Positions 27,869 through 37,930 are shown, counted from the first letter of the stretch. The stretch is DNA of 64,000 nt from Pseudomonas benzenivorans (GCF_024397895.1 NZ_CP073346.1:2418001-2482000); one strand, 5' to 3'. Translations and numbers: made by a program. The notes: generated from the sequence alone by a model not told the origin.

Positions 27869-28348
27869 ATGCTCCGCCTATCCCTTTTCGCCCTGCTCGC
27901 CAGCCTGCTGGCCCTGGCCGGCTGCTCGGCGCTGTCGCCCTACTCGACGATGACCAAGCTCGACCTCGAACTCAGCGGCAGCGACCAGCTCAACCCGGAC
28001 CTCAATGGCCGGCCCTCGCCCATCGTCCTGCGCCTGATCGAACTCAAGCACCCGGTGGCCTTCGCGAACGCCGACTTCTTCTCCCTCTACCAGCGGCCGA
28101 AAAAGGCCCTGGCGCCGGATCTGGTGACCCAGGAGGAGCTGGAGCTGCGCCCCGGCGAGACCCGCCGGCTGAAGCTCTCCGTGCAGGAGGGCAGCCGCTA
28201 TGTCGGCGTGCTCGCCGCCTACCGTGACCTGCCGGAAACCAGCTGGCGCTACGTCATCCCGCTGCAGGCGCAGGCGCGCAACCAGATCGCCCTGACCCTG
28301 GATGCCCAGGGCATCCAGGCGCTCGACGACAACCAGGACGAGGACTGA
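27869..28348 (+). CDS. tssJ: T6SS outer-membrane lipoprotein TssJ (Lip)
   Basis: The protein has 159 residues from the ATG at 27869, with AAGGA at good spacing; an ATG at 27860 overlapping the fha stop is possible. A lipoprotein signal ends in LALAGC. The mature domain has TssJ features: SPIVLRLIELKHPVAFANADFFSLY and the RPGETRRLKLSVQEGSRYVGVLAAYRD strand pair. It anchors the TssM periplasmic region at the outer membrane. Confidence 0.93.
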   Translation: MLRLSLFALLASLLALAGCSALSPYSTMTKLDLELSGSDQLNPDLNGRPSPIVLRLIELKHPVAFANADFFSLYQRPKKALAPDLVTQEELELRPGETRRLKLSVQEGSRYVGVLAAYRDLPETSWRYVIPLQAQARNQIALTLDAQGIQALDDNQDED

Positions 28349-28351
28349 GCC

Positions 28352-29683
28352 ATGACCATGCACAAGGTGGTCTGGCAGGAAGGCATGCTGCTGCGCCCGC
28401 AGCACTTCCAGCAGAGCGACCGTTACTACGAGCACCAGCTCAAGACCCGCACCCAGAAGCTGGCCAGCTACGCCTGGGGCTTCTTCGAGCTGGAGATCGA
28501 CCGCCAGTTCCTCAACATGGGCAAGCTGGTGGTGAGCAAGGCCAGCGGCGTATTGCCCGACGGCAGCCTGTTCGACATCGGCGCCGAGCGCGAACCGCTG
28601 GCCCTGGACGTGCCGCCGAATACCGGCAATACCCCGGTGTACCTGGCCCTGCCGCTGGTCACCGGCAACCATATCGAGAGCCGCCGCCCCGAGCAGCAGG
28701 ACGTGCTGGCGCGCTACACCGCCTTCGACGAGGAAGTGGCCGACTCCAACGCCGGCGACAGCGCCTCCAGCCAGGTCAGCTGCGGCCGTCCGGACTTCCG
28801 CCTGCTGCTCGGCGAGCAGCAGAGCGACCAGGCCTACGTCAAGCTGCAGCTGTGCGAGGTGCTGGACACCACCCCGGACGGGGTGATCAGCCTCGACCCG
28901 GAGTTCATCCCCACCTACGTCAATTTCCAGGCCTCCGGCTACCTGCTGTCCTGCCTCAAGGAGGTGATCAGCATGCTCGGCCACCGCGGCGACATCCTCG
29001 CCGAGCGCATCCGCGCCACCGGCAAGGTCGGCGGCGCCGAGGTCGGCGACTTCATGATGCTGCAGCTGATCAACCGCTTCGAACCGGTGCTGCGCCACTA
29101 CCTGGGCATCGAGCAGGTGCACCCGGAACAGATCTACCGCGAGCTGCTGGGCCTGCTCGGCGAACTGGCGACCTTCTCCAGCGAGACCAAGCGCCCGCGC
29201 CTGGACAGCCGCTACCAGCACAGCGACCAGGGCTTGAGCTTCCGCAAGCTGATGGACGCGATCCGCCAGGTGCTGTCGATGGTGCTGGAGCAGCATGCCA
29301 TCGAGCTGCTGCTGCAGCAGCGCCAGTACGGCATCCAGGTGTCGCCGCTGCACGACCACAAGCTGCTCGGCACCTCCGCCTTCGTCCTCGCCGCCAGCGC
29401 CCAATGCGATTCGGAGGAGCTGCGCCAGCGCCTACCGGCGCACCTGAAGATCGGCCCGGTGGAGCGCATCCGCCAGCTGGTCAACCTGCACCTGCCGGGA
29501 ATCAAGGTCAAACCGCTGCCGGTGGCGCCACGGCAGATTCCCTTCCACTCCGGCAAGACCTACTTCGCCTTGGAGCTCGGCTCCGAGGACCTGGCGCAGC
29601 TGGAAAGCTCCGGCGGCTTCGCCTTCCACGTGTCCGGCGAGTTCTCCGGGCTTGAGCTGAAATTCTGGGCGATCAGGAACTGA
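28352..29683 (+). CDS. tssK: T6SS baseplate-membrane connector TssK
   Basis: The protein has 443 residues. TssK/VasE signatures: VVWQEGMLLRPQHFQQSDRYYE at the start, then LDVPPNTGNTPVYLALPL and the C-terminal FHSGKTYFALE. It trimerises and links the baseplate wedges to the TssL/TssM membrane complex. It begins 3 bases after tssJ. The length is standard. Confidence 0.97.
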   Translation: MTMHKVVWQEGMLLRPQHFQQSDRYYEHQLKTRTQKLASYAWGFFELEIDRQFLNMGKLVVSKASGVLPDGSLFDIGAEREPLALDVPPNTGNTPVYLALPLVTGNHIESRRPEQQDVLARYTAFDEEVADSNAGDSASSQVSCGRPDFRLLLGEQQSDQAYVKLQLCEVLDTTPDGVISLDPEFIPTYVNFQASGYLLSCLKEVISMLGHRGDILAERIRATGKVGGAEVGDFMMLQLINRFEPVLRHYLGIEQVHPEQIYRELLGLLGELATFSSETKRPRLDSRYQHSDQGLSFRKLMDAIRQVLSMVLEQHAIELLLQQRQYGIQVSPLHDHKLLGTSAFVLAASAQCDSEELRQRLPAHLKIGPVERIRQLVNLHLPGIKVKPLPVAPRQIPFHSGKTYFALELGSEDLAQLESSGGFAFHVSGEFSGLELKFWAIRN

Positions 29684-29684
29684 T

Positions 29685-30566
29685 ATGACGACCAAGGACA
29701 TGGAATACGGCCAGGACGACAAGACCGTCATCCTCAACCGCCAGGGCGATGCCCCGGCGCACAGCCCGCTGACCGACTTCGCCGCGGCGCCGAAATTCGA
29801 GCAACTGGAGGAGCGGATGATCTACGCCGCGCGCCTGCGCCCGGCGGAGAGCTTCAACATCAGCCTCAACCCGCTGGTGGCCGCGGCCTCCGCGCTGCTC
29901 TCGGAGGTGGTGCGGCTCAAGCACAGCTTCGACAGCGAGGACCTGCACAGCCTGCACCAGCGCCTGTCCGGCGCGATCAAGCTGTTCGAGCACCGCGCCC
30001 TGCACGACGGCGCCGAGAGCAGTCAGGTGATGGCCGCGCGCTACGTGCTGTGCACCGTGGTCGACGAGGCGGTGGTGACCACCCCATGGGGCAACGAGAG
30101 CGAATGGTCGCAGATGAGCCTGCTGTCCTCCTTCCACAACGAGACCTTCGGTGGCGAGAAGTTCTTCCAGCTGCTCGAGCGCCTGTCGCGCAACCCGGTC
30201 AAGCACCTGCCGATGCTCGAGCTGATGTACCTGTGCCTGTCGCTCGGCTTCGAAGGCAAGTACCGCGTGCTGCCACGCGGCATGCTCGAGCTGGAGGCGG
30301 TGCGCGACAGCCTGTACCGGCAGATCCGCCAGATGCGCGGCGACGTGCCGCGGGAGATCTCGCCGCACTGGCAGGGCCTCAAGGACACCCGCCGGCGCCT
30401 GGTGCGCATCGTCCCCTGGTGGCTGGTGGCGCTGCTGACCCTGGTCAGCCTCGGGGTGATCTATGGCGGTTTCGCCTGGGTCCTGGGCGAGCAGCGCGCG
30501 ACCGTTCTGCAGCCGTACGAGCAACTCGACCCGTCCGCGGGTGCACTCATGGATGATCTGAAATGA
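29685..30566 (+). CDS. tssL: T6SS inner-membrane protein TssL (DotU/IcmH)
   Basis: The protein has 293 residues. The cytoplasmic DotU domain shows NPLVAAASALLSEVVRLKH, RYVLCTVVDEAVVTTPWGNESEW and FFQLLERLSRNPVKHLPMLELMYLCLSLGFEGKYR. A single C-terminal membrane helix follows at about residues 247-270. There is no OmpA-like peptidoglycan-binding extension, as in the short TssL proteins. It joins TssM in the inner membrane. The end overlaps the tssM start (ATGA). Confidence 0.96.
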   Translation: MTTKDMEYGQDDKTVILNRQGDAPAHSPLTDFAAAPKFEQLEERMIYAARLRPAESFNISLNPLVAAASALLSEVVRLKHSFDSEDLHSLHQRLSGAIKLFEHRALHDGAESSQVMAARYVLCTVVDEAVVTTPWGNESEWSQMSLLSSFHNETFGGEKFFQLLERLSRNPVKHLPMLELMYLCLSLGFEGKYRVLPRGMLELEAVRDSLYRQIRQMRGDVPREISPHWQGLKDTRRRLVRIVPWWLVALLTLVSLGVIYGGFAWVLGEQRATVLQPYEQLDPSAGALMDDLK

Positions 30567-33500
30567 AGAGCTTTTTCGGCAAGTTAGCCGCATTTTTCCG
30601 CAAGACCTGGGTCTGGAGCCTGTGCCTGGTATTGGTTCTGGCCCTGCTGGTGTGGTTCGCCGGCCCACTGCTGGCGGTCGACGATTACAAGTTCTGGGAA
30701 CCCGCCACCAGCCGCCTGCTGAGCATCAGCCTGCTGTTCCTACTCTGGGGCCTGGCCATGGTCTTCGCCAGCTGGAAGGCCACGGCGCGCAAGAAGGCCG
30801 AGGAGGACGACGCCGGCGCCCAGGAGCGCCTGCGCCGCGAAGGCCTGATCGACGAGGAGCAGCTCGAGCTGCGCAACCGCTTCAATGACGCCCTGCGCAC
30901 CCTCAAGCGCTCCAGCCTGTACCGCGGGCGCAGCGAGAAATGGCGCAACGAGCTGCCCTGGTACCTGCTGCTCGGCCCCCGGGGCAGCGGCAAGACCAGC
31001 CTGCTGGACTTCTCCGGCCTGGACTTCCCGCTCAACCGCGGCGACAACCAGCGGCTGACCAAGGATGTGTCCGGCACCCGCTACGCCGACTGGTACTTCG
31101 CCGACCACGCGGTGCTGATCGACACCTGCGGCCGTTACCTGAGCCAGCCCGACCCGCTGGTCGACGGGCGCGCCTGGGACTGCCTGCTCGGCCTGCTGCG
31201 CAAACGCCGCGCGCGGCCACTGAATGGCGTGCTGGTGAACATCCCGGTCGAGCAGCTGCAGGGCGGCAGCGAAGTCGAACTGGAGAACCTGGCCCGGCAG
31301 GCCCGCCAACGCCTGCACGAGATCCACCAGCGCCTGGGCGCCAGCGTGCCGGTCTACCTGGTGCTGAGCAAGGCCGACAAGGTGCTGGGCTTCGACGAGT
31401 TCTTCGACCAGCTGTCGCGCGAGGAAAGCGAACAGGTGCTCGGCGCCAGCTTCCGCAAGGAGCAGGACGCCACCGACGTCGCCGTGGTGCGCCAGGAGTT
31501 CGAGGAACTGCTGCGCCGCCTCAACAGCCAGGTGATCCTGCGCATGCACCAGGAGCGCGACACCCAGCGCCGCGGCCGTATCCTCGACTTCCCGCACCAG
31601 CTCGGGCAGATCGGCGAGCGCCTGTGCCTGTTCATCGAGCTGGCCTTCAGCGGCAACCGCTACCAGCGCGCCAGCCAGTTGCGCGGCTTCTACCTGACCA
31701 GCGCCCCGCAGCTCGGCGACCAGCTCGACCCGAGCACCAGCGGCATCGGCCGCAACCTCGGCCTGGCCAGCAGCGCCCTGCCGACCTTCCGCAGCGGCCG
31801 CGCGCGCTTCATCCACCAGCTGCTCGACCGGGTGATCTTCCCCGAGGCCGAGTTGGCCGGCCTGGACCAGAAGGAGGTGCGGCGCATCGACTGGGGCCAG
31901 CGCGCCATGTACGCCGGCGCCTTCGCCGTCCTGGCGCTGTTCGGCGCCCTCTGGGCCAGCGGCTTCTCGAGCAACCACGGGCGCCTGGAACAGCTGCGCG
32001 AGATCGCCCAGCAGCTGACCCGCCAGCATGACGCGGTGGCCGCCCAGGACGACGCCCTGCGCACCCTCGAGGCGCTGGACAGCAGCTATGCCGCCACCCG
32101 CGTGTTCCCACCGGTCGACCAGCTGTCCTACCTGCAGCGCGGCGGCCTGTACCAGGGCGAGGCGCTCGCACCGACCCTGCAGCGCGCCTACCGCGGCGAA
32201 CTGGAGAACCTGCTGCTGCCACGGGTCGCGCGCCAGCTGGAGGCGCAGATCCGCGCCAACCTCGGCGATCGAGAGCGTCTGCTCAACAGCCTGCGCGCCT
32301 ACCTGATGCTCAACCTGGAAGAGCGTCGCGACGTGGCCTTCCTGCAGGAATGGCTGGCGGCCGACTGGTCGCTGCGCTACAGCGGCAACAGCGCCGCCCA
32401 GCGCGGCCTCAACCAGCACTTCGAGCGCCTGCTGGCCGAGCCCTTCGCGCCCTACGCGCTGAACGCACCGCTGGTGGCCCAGGCGCGCCAGGTGCTGCGC
32501 AGCGAGTCGCTGGCGGCGGTGGTCTACCGCGTGCTGCGCGAGCAGGCCCGCAGCCTGCCGGACTACCGCCTGAGCCAGAAACTCGGGCCCCAGGCCGGGC
32601 TGTTCGTCGGCAGCGACTATGCCATCCCCGGTTTCTACACCCAGGCCGGTTACCAGAAGCTGTTCGTCACCCAGGGCGGCGACCTGGTGCGCGACCTGCT
32701 GCGCGACAACTGGGTGCTCGGCGAAGGCGACAGCCTGAGCAGCAACGACCTCGGCCGCCTGCTGGTGGAGATGGAGCAGCTGTATTTCCGCGATTACGCC
32801 AACTACTGGGGCGAAGCCCTGGCCCAGCTGAGCCTGGAGCCGATCGCCAGCGCCAACCAGGGCGCCCTGCAGCTGGCTGGCCTGACCGCCGCCAACTCGC
32901 CGCTGCTGCAACTGCTGGTGGAGGTGCGCGACAACACCCGCTTCAAGGGCCTGGCCGAGGCCGCCGATGACGCCGGCGCCGCCGCCGATGCGCTCAAGGG
33001 CGCCAAGGGCAAGCTGGCCAGCGCCGCGGCGCAGCAGGCCCAGGCCGCCCCGGTCAAGAACCTGCCGGACACCGCACGCAAGACCCTGGAACGGCGCTTC
33101 GAGCCGCTGCACCGCCTGCTCGACGACAACGGCGGTGCCGGCGCCGAACTGGCCGGCACCCTGCAGGCGCTCGACGCCCTGCAGCTGCAACTGGCCGGCC
33201 TGGCCCACTCCAGCGCGCCGGAGCAGGCCGCCTTCGAACTGGCCAAGGCGCGCATGAACGGTCGCCGCGACGCCATCAACCAGCTGCGCGGCAGCGCCGC
33301 CCGCCTGCCACAGCCGATCGGCAACTGGCTGGCCCTGCTCGCCGAAGACAGCTGGATGCTGGTGCTCAGCGACGCCTACCACTACCTCAACCAGCGCTAC
33401 CAGAGCGAGCTGTACGCCGCCTACGACGGCTCCCTGAAGCAGCGCTACCCGTTCAGCGCGCACAGCGAGAGCGAGGTGGCGATCGCCGACTTCCGCGAGT

Positions 33501-34084
33501 TCTTCAAGGGCCAGGGCATCGCCCAGCGCTTCTTCGACGGCTACCTCAAGCCCTTCGTCAGCGGCAGCGCCGGCCAGTACCGTCTGCGCCAGGTCGATGG
33601 CCGCGGCCTGCCGCTGTCGCGCGAATTCCTGCTGCAGATGAGCCACGCGCAAACCATCCGCCACAGCTTCTTCGCCGAGGACCCGAACGCGCCCAAGGTG
33701 CTGTTCAAGCTCGAGCCCTACTCGCTGGACTCCAGCCTCAGCCGCGCCGACTTCCGCTTCGGCAGCCAGCAGCTGGAGTACCGCCACGGGCCCATCGTGC
33801 AGACCGCCTTCAGCTGGCCGGCCGAGGCCGACGAAGGCCGCACCAGCCTGGTGGTCGAGGAGCTCGGCGGGCGCCGCGTGGGCATCGAGAAGAACACCGG
33901 CCCCTGGTCGCTGTTCCGCCTGCTCGACCTGATGCAGGTGGACTACCACAGCGGCCGCGACGTGCTGATGCTCAAGGCCGACCTGGGCGGCCTGCGCGCC
34001 AACTACCTGCTGCACAGCCAGCGCTCGCCGAACCCCTTCGACCTCGGCCTGCTGCGCAGCTTCAAGCTGCCGGCGACGCTCTGA
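30563..34084 (+). CDS. tssM: T6SS inner-membrane protein TssM (IcmF)
   Basis: The protein has 1173 residues. Two N-terminal membrane helices lie at about residues 15-35 and 50-70, and a third at about 448-470. The cytoplasmic part between them holds an IcmF NTPase-like domain with an intact Walker A motif (LLGPRGSGKTSLLDFSG, near residue 136). A long periplasmic region follows, ending in a beta-sandwich with ELGGRRVGIEKNTGPWSLFRLLD, which contacts TssJ. It is the main pillar of the trans-envelope complex. Not all TssM proteins keep a working Walker A; this one appears to. Confidence 0.96.
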   Translation: MKSFFGKLAAFFRKTWVWSLCLVLVLALLVWFAGPLLAVDDYKFWEPATSRLLSISLLFLLWGLAMVFASWKATARKKAEEDDAGAQERLRREGLIDEEQLELRNRFNDALRTLKRSSLYRGRSEKWRNELPWYLLLGPRGSGKTSLLDFSGLDFPLNRGDNQRLTKDVSGTRYADWYFADHAVLIDTCGRYLSQPDPLVDGRAWDCLLGLLRKRRARPLNGVLVNIPVEQLQGGSEVELENLARQARQRLHEIHQRLGASVPVYLVLSKADKVLGFDEFFDQLSREESEQVLGASFRKEQDATDVAVVRQEFEELLRRLNSQVILRMHQERDTQRRGRILDFPHQLGQIGERLCLFIELAFSGNRYQRASQLRGFYLTSAPQLGDQLDPSTSGIGRNLGLASSALPTFRSGRARFIHQLLDRVIFPEAELAGLDQKEVRRIDWGQRAMYAGAFAVLALFGALWASGFSSNHGRLEQLREIAQQLTRQHDAVAAQDDALRTLEALDSSYAATRVFPPVDQLSYLQRGGLYQGEALAPTLQRAYRGELENLLLPRVARQLEAQIRANLGDRERLLNSLRAYLMLNLEERRDVAFLQEWLAADWSLRYSGNSAAQRGLNQHFERLLAEPFAPYALNAPLVAQARQVLRSESLAAVVYRVLREQARSLPDYRLSQKLGPQAGLFVGSDYAIPGFYTQAGYQKLFVTQGGDLVRDLLRDNWVLGEGDSLSSNDLGRLLVEMEQLYFRDYANYWGEALAQLSLEPIASANQGALQLAGLTAANSPLLQLLVEVRDNTRFKGLAEAADDAGAAADALKGAKGKLASAAAQQAQAAPVKNLPDTARKTLERRFEPLHRLLDDNGGAGAELAGTLQALDALQLQLAGLAHSSAPEQAAFELAKARMNGRRDAINQLRGSAARLPQPIGNWLALLAEDSWMLVLSDAYHYLNQRYQSELYAAYDGSLKQRYPFSAHSESEVAIADFREFFKGQGIAQRFFDGYLKPFVSGSAGQYRLRQVDGRGLPLSREFLLQMSHAQTIRHSFFAEDPNAPKVLFKLEPYSLDSSLSRADFRFGSQQLEYRHGPIVQTAFSWPAEADEGRTSLVVEELGGRRVGIEKNTGPWSLFRLLDLMQVDYHSGRDVLMLKADLGGLRANYLLHSQRSPNPFDLGLLRSFKLPATL

Positions 34085-34818
34085 TGCCGGCAATCGCCAC
34101 GCGCGGCTGGCGCAGCGCCGCGCGCACCGACACCGGCAAGGTCCGCGCGCGTAACGAGGACGCCTTCCTGGCCCTGCCGGAGCAGGGCCTGTGGGCGGTC
34201 GCCGACGGCATGGGCGGGCACCAGAACGGCGCCCTGGCCAGCCGCCTGATCGTCGAGCAGCTGGCCGAGCTGCCTGCCGCGGGCGACCTGCAGCAGCGCC
34301 TGGGACGGCTGCGCCAGTGCCTGCACGGACTCAACCGGCACCTCAGCCAGGCGCTGACGGTGACCGCCGAGCGCCCGGATACGGTGATCGGCAGCACCGT
34401 GGTCGCCCTGCTGATCGAGGACGAGCGCGCCGCCTGCATCTGGGCCGGCGACAGCCGCTGCTACCTGTGGCGCGGCGGCCGCCTGTACCAGCTCAGCCGC
34501 GACCACTCGCTGCGCCAGCAGCTGATCGACGAACAGGGCCTGGCGCCCCAGGAAGCCGCGCGGCATCCGGCGGCCCATGCCCTGACCCGCGCCATCGGCG
34601 CCAGCGAGACGTTGCAGCTGGACATCCTCGAGCTGGACGTGCTGCCCGGCGATGCCTTCCTGCTGTGCAGCGACGGCCTGTACCAGGGCCTGTCGGTCGA
34701 CGAACTGAGCGCCGCCCTCAACCTGCCCTCGCCGCAACTGACGATGAACCGGCTGTTCCAACAGGCCCTCGACGGCCCGGCGCGGGACAACCTGAGCGCC
34801 GTGGTGATTCGCCAATGA
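34084..34818 (+). CDS. PP2C-type Ser/Thr phosphatase (Stp1/PppA-like)
   Basis: The protein has 244 residues with the PP2C motifs: DTGKVRARNEDAF, the metal-binding VADGMGGHQNG, WAGDSRCYLWRGG, QLSRDHSL, LLCSDGLYQGL and RDNLSAVVI. All the Asp residues that bind the two metals are present. It should reverse threonine phosphorylation of the FHA protein and so tune T6SS assembly. The start overlaps the tssM stop (TGATG). Confidence 0.94.
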   Translation: MPAIATRGWRSAARTDTGKVRARNEDAFLALPEQGLWAVADGMGGHQNGALASRLIVEQLAELPAAGDLQQRLGRLRQCLHGLNRHLSQALTVTAERPDTVIGSTVVALLIEDERAACIWAGDSRCYLWRGGRLYQLSRDHSLRQQLIDEQGLAPQEAARHPAAHALTRAIGASETLQLDILELDVLPGDAFLLCSDGLYQGLSVDELSAALNLPSPQLTMNRLFQQALDGPARDNLSAVVIRQ

Positions 34819-34828
34819 GGACCGAGGA

Positions 34829-35833
34829 ATGAGTGAAGCCTTGCTCGATGGCACGCCGGCACTCGGCGGCGAAGCCAGCGACCTGACCTACTTCGCCCTG
34901 GCTGCCACCGCAGCCCCGGCGCAGGCGGCGCCCGCCCACGAGCCGGTGCGATTAGGCGAGCTGCCGGAGGTACTCGGCGGCCGCTACCGCATCGAACGCC
35001 TGCTCGGCGTCGGCGGCATGGGCGCGGTGTACCGTGCCCGCGACCTGCTGCGCGAGCAGTTCGGCGACCCCGAGCCCTATGTCGCGGTCAAGACCCTGAG
35101 CGACGACTTCGCCGAGTACCCGGACGCCAATACCCTGCTGTACAGCGAGTTCGCCCTCACCGCGCGGCTCAGCCACCGCCATGTGGTGCGCCTGTTCGGC
35201 TTCGAGGTGGACCTGCCGAGCCAGCGCGCCTTCCTCACCCTGGAACTGCTCAAGGGTCCGACCCTCGATCAGCTGCTGGGCGAGCGTCCCGAGGGCCTGA
35301 GCTGGCCCGAACTGCACGAGATCGCCATCGCCCTGCTCGAGGCCCTGAGCTACTCGCACGACCAGGGCGTGCTGCACGGCGACCTCAAGCCCAGCAATGT
35401 GATGCTCGCCGCCGACGGCCTGCGCCTGTTCGACTATGGTCTCGGCCAGCCGCTGGAGGGGCTGCTGCCCGGTCTGCCGCGCCTGTGCCGCAGCCGCTTC
35501 GCCGCCTGGACGCCGCGCTACGCCGCGCTGGAACTGCTCGACGGCGCGCCGCTGTCCGCCGCCGCCGATGTCTATGCCCTGGCCTGCGTGCTGTACGAGC
35601 TGAGCAGCGGTCGCCACCCGTTTCGCCGCCTCAGCGCCAAGCAGGCCAAGGCCATGCAACTGGACAGCGACCTGTCACGGCCGCCCCAGCTGCCGCCCCA
35701 CTGCTGGCACGCCCTGCGCACGGCCCTGGCGTTCGATCCGGCGCAACGCAACATCGGCTGCGCCGAGCTGCTCGAAGCATTTCGCACGCCGCCGCCAACG
35801 CGGCTGCAACGCTGGCTGCGCCCGGCGCGCTGA
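34829..35833 (+). CDS. Ser/Thr protein kinase (Stk1/PpkA-like, short form)
   Basis: The protein has 334 residues. After about 45 variable residues comes a Hanks-type kinase domain: glycine loop LLGVGGMGAVYRA, catalytic Lys in YVAVKTL, catalytic loop HGDLKPSN, and a DFG motif that reads FDYGLG. No membrane helix or periplasmic domain follows, unlike PpkA of the H1 system, but as in Stk1 of the H2 system. It pairs with the upstream phosphatase and the FHA protein. The DYG variant of DFG keeps the metal-binding Asp. Confidence 0.93.
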   Translation: MSEALLDGTPALGGEASDLTYFALAATAAPAQAAPAHEPVRLGELPEVLGGRYRIERLLGVGGMGAVYRARDLLREQFGDPEPYVAVKTLSDDFAEYPDANTLLYSEFALTARLSHRHVVRLFGFEVDLPSQRAFLTLELLKGPTLDQLLGERPEGLSWPELHEIAIALLEALSYSHDQGVLHGDLKPSNVMLAADGLRLFDYGLGQPLEGLLPGLPRLCRSRFAAWTPRYAALELLDGAPLSAAADVYALACVLYELSSGRHPFRRLSAKQAKAMQLDSDLSRPPQLPPHCWHALRTALAFDPAQRNIGCAELLEAFRTPPPTRLQRWLRPAR

Positions 35834-35870
35834 CGGCCCCCATGGATGAGTTCTGCACAAGGAAATCGCA

Positions 35871-37919
35871 ATGTTCAACCCGGCCAACGCAAGCCATTTC
35901 AGCCTGAGCATCGAAGGCGTCGAGCACGACCTGCAGGTGCTCGCCTTCAACGGTCGCGAGACGATCAGCCAGCCCTACGCCTTCGAGCTGGAGCTGGTCA
36001 GCGAACGCCCCGACCTCGACCTGCAGAGCCTGCTGCACCAGCGCGCCTTCCTCGCCTTCAACCCGGATGGCCCGGGCATCCATGGGCTGATCCATCGAGT
36101 GGCCCAGGGCGAATCCGGCAAGCGCCTGACCCGCTACAGCCTGCGCATCGTACCGCAGCTGGCCTACCTGGCCCATCGTCACAACCAGCGCATCTTCCAG
36201 CACCTGACGGTGCCGCAGATCGTCGCCACGGTGCTGGAAGAGCACGGCATCCTCGCCGACGCCTACCGCTTCCAGCTCGGCCCCACTGTCTACCCCGAGC
36301 GCGACTACTGCGTGCAGTACGACGAGAGCGACCTGCACTTCGTCCAGCGCTTGTGCGAGGAGGAAGGCATTCACTACCACTTCCGGCACAGCACGGACGG
36401 CCATGTACTGGTGTTTGGCGACGAGCAGAGCGCCTTCGCCAGGCTCGGCCAGCCCACCGCCTACCTGCAGGACAACGGCATGACCGCCGATGAGCCGGTG
36501 ATCAAGCGCCTGCGGGTACGCCTGGAAACCCGCACCAGCCGCACCACCCGCCGCGACTACGACTTCGAGCAACCACGCCTGCTGATGCAGGCGGCGCACA
36601 AGGCCGAGCGCGACCCCGAGGCCGCGCCGCTGCCGGACCTGGAGGACTACGACTACCCCGGGCGCTTTTTGGACCGCAAGCGCGGCAAGCACCTGAGCCA
36701 GCGCCAGCTGGAGCGACATCGCGCCGACTACCGTCTGGCCGAAGGTCGCAGCGACCAGCCCAGGCTGGTCAGCGGCCACCTGCTGGAAATCTCCGAGCAT
36801 CCGCGCCGCGAGTGGAACGACCTGTGGCTGCTCACCGAGGTCGTCCATGAGGGCAAGCAACCGCAGGTGCTGGAAGAGTCGGTGACCAACGACGTGCAAA
36901 TCGCTGATGGTTTCACTCAGGGCTACCGCAACCGCTTAACCGCCACCCCCTGGGACGTGCCCTTCCGCCCGCCGCTGGCCCATCCGAAACCGCGCGTGCT
37001 CGGCAGCCAGAGCGCGGTGGTCACCGGCCCCGCCGGCGAGGAAATCCACTGCGACGCGTACGGCCGGGTCAAGGTGCAGTTCCACTGGGATCGGCACGGC
37101 CAGGCCGACGACAGCACCAGCTGCTGGCTGCGCGTGGCCAGCAGCTGGGCCGGCGACCGCTACGGCGCCATCGCCATCCCGCGCATCGGCATGGAGGTGC
37201 TGGTCACCTTCCTCGAAGGCGACCCCGACCAGCCCCTGGTCACCGGCTGCCTGTATCACAAGGAACACCAGGTGCCCTACGACCTGCCGGCGAACAAGAC
37301 CCGCACGGTATTCAAGACCCTGAGCAGCCCGGGTGGCGGCGGCTACAACGAACTGCGTATCGAGGACCGCAAGGGCGCCGAGCAGATCTACCTGCACGCG
37401 CAGCGCGACTGGGACGAGAACATCGAACACGACCAGCGCATCCGCGTCGGCAACGAGCGCCACGACACGGTCGAGGCCAACAGCTACACCGAGCTGCAGG
37501 CCGAGGAGCACCTCACGGTGCACGGCGATCGCAGGGTCCAGGTCAAACCCGACGACCACCTCACGGTCGGGCAGAACCAGCACATCAAACTCGGCAGCGC
37601 CCAGCTGACCAAGGCCGGCCGGGAAATCCACCTCAAGGCCGGGCAGAAGATGGTGATCGAAGCCGGCACCGAACTGACCCTCAAGGCCGGCGGCAGCTTC
37701 ATCAAACTCGACCCCGGCGGCATCACGATTTCCGGCCCCCTGGCCAAGATCAACGCCGGCGGCTCACCGGGCAAGGGCTCGGGCATCAAGATCAAACCGC
37801 CGGTACTGCCGGGGGCAGCGGACAGCGACAAGGCGGGCAACCTGCTGGACGAGGCGCTGCTGAACTCGCTGGCGCAGAAGAAGAAAAAGCCCAAGCGCAT
37901 GCTCAATTTCTCCGGCTGA
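35871..37919 (+). CDS. vgrG: VgrG spike protein (second copy)
   Basis: The protein has 682 residues, with AAGGAA ahead of the start. It has the gp27/gp5-like core (VYPERDYCVQYDESDLHFVQRL, EIHCDAYGRVKVQFHWDRHG, DRYGAIAIPRIGMEVLVTFLEG) and a beta-helix end with repeated LKAGQKMVIEAGTELTLKAGGSFIKLDPGG. It is very similar to the first 625 residues of the VgrG-lipase fusion coded 15 kb upstream, including long stretches of near-identical DNA. It has a short Lys-rich tail instead of an effector domain. It probably carries the peptidoglycan effector coded next. Confidence 0.96.
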   Translation: MFNPANASHFSLSIEGVEHDLQVLAFNGRETISQPYAFELELVSERPDLDLQSLLHQRAFLAFNPDGPGIHGLIHRVAQGESGKRLTRYSLRIVPQLAYLAHRHNQRIFQHLTVPQIVATVLEEHGILADAYRFQLGPTVYPERDYCVQYDESDLHFVQRLCEEEGIHYHFRHSTDGHVLVFGDEQSAFARLGQPTAYLQDNGMTADEPVIKRLRVRLETRTSRTTRRDYDFEQPRLLMQAAHKAERDPEAAPLPDLEDYDYPGRFLDRKRGKHLSQRQLERHRADYRLAEGRSDQPRLVSGHLLEISEHPRREWNDLWLLTEVVHEGKQPQVLEESVTNDVQIADGFTQGYRNRLTATPWDVPFRPPLAHPKPRVLGSQSAVVTGPAGEEIHCDAYGRVKVQFHWDRHGQADDSTSCWLRVASSWAGDRYGAIAIPRIGMEVLVTFLEGDPDQPLVTGCLYHKEHQVPYDLPANKTRTVFKTLSSPGGGGYNELRIEDRKGAEQIYLHAQRDWDENIEHDQRIRVGNERHDTVEANSYTELQAEEHLTVHGDRRVQVKPDDHLTVGQNQHIKLGSAQLTKAGREIHLKAGQKMVIEAGTELTLKAGGSFIKLDPGGITISGPLAKINAGGSPGKGSGIKIKPPVLPGAADSDKAGNLLDEALLNSLAQKKKKPKRMLNFSG

Positions 37920-37930
37920 CAGGGATAGAC

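Noticed and set aside
30740..34093. Very long minus-strand open frame opposite tssM
   Set aside because: Its content is Gln/Ala/Val/Leu-rich repeats, typical of antisense frames of GC-rich genes; tssM on the plus strand has clear family motifs.
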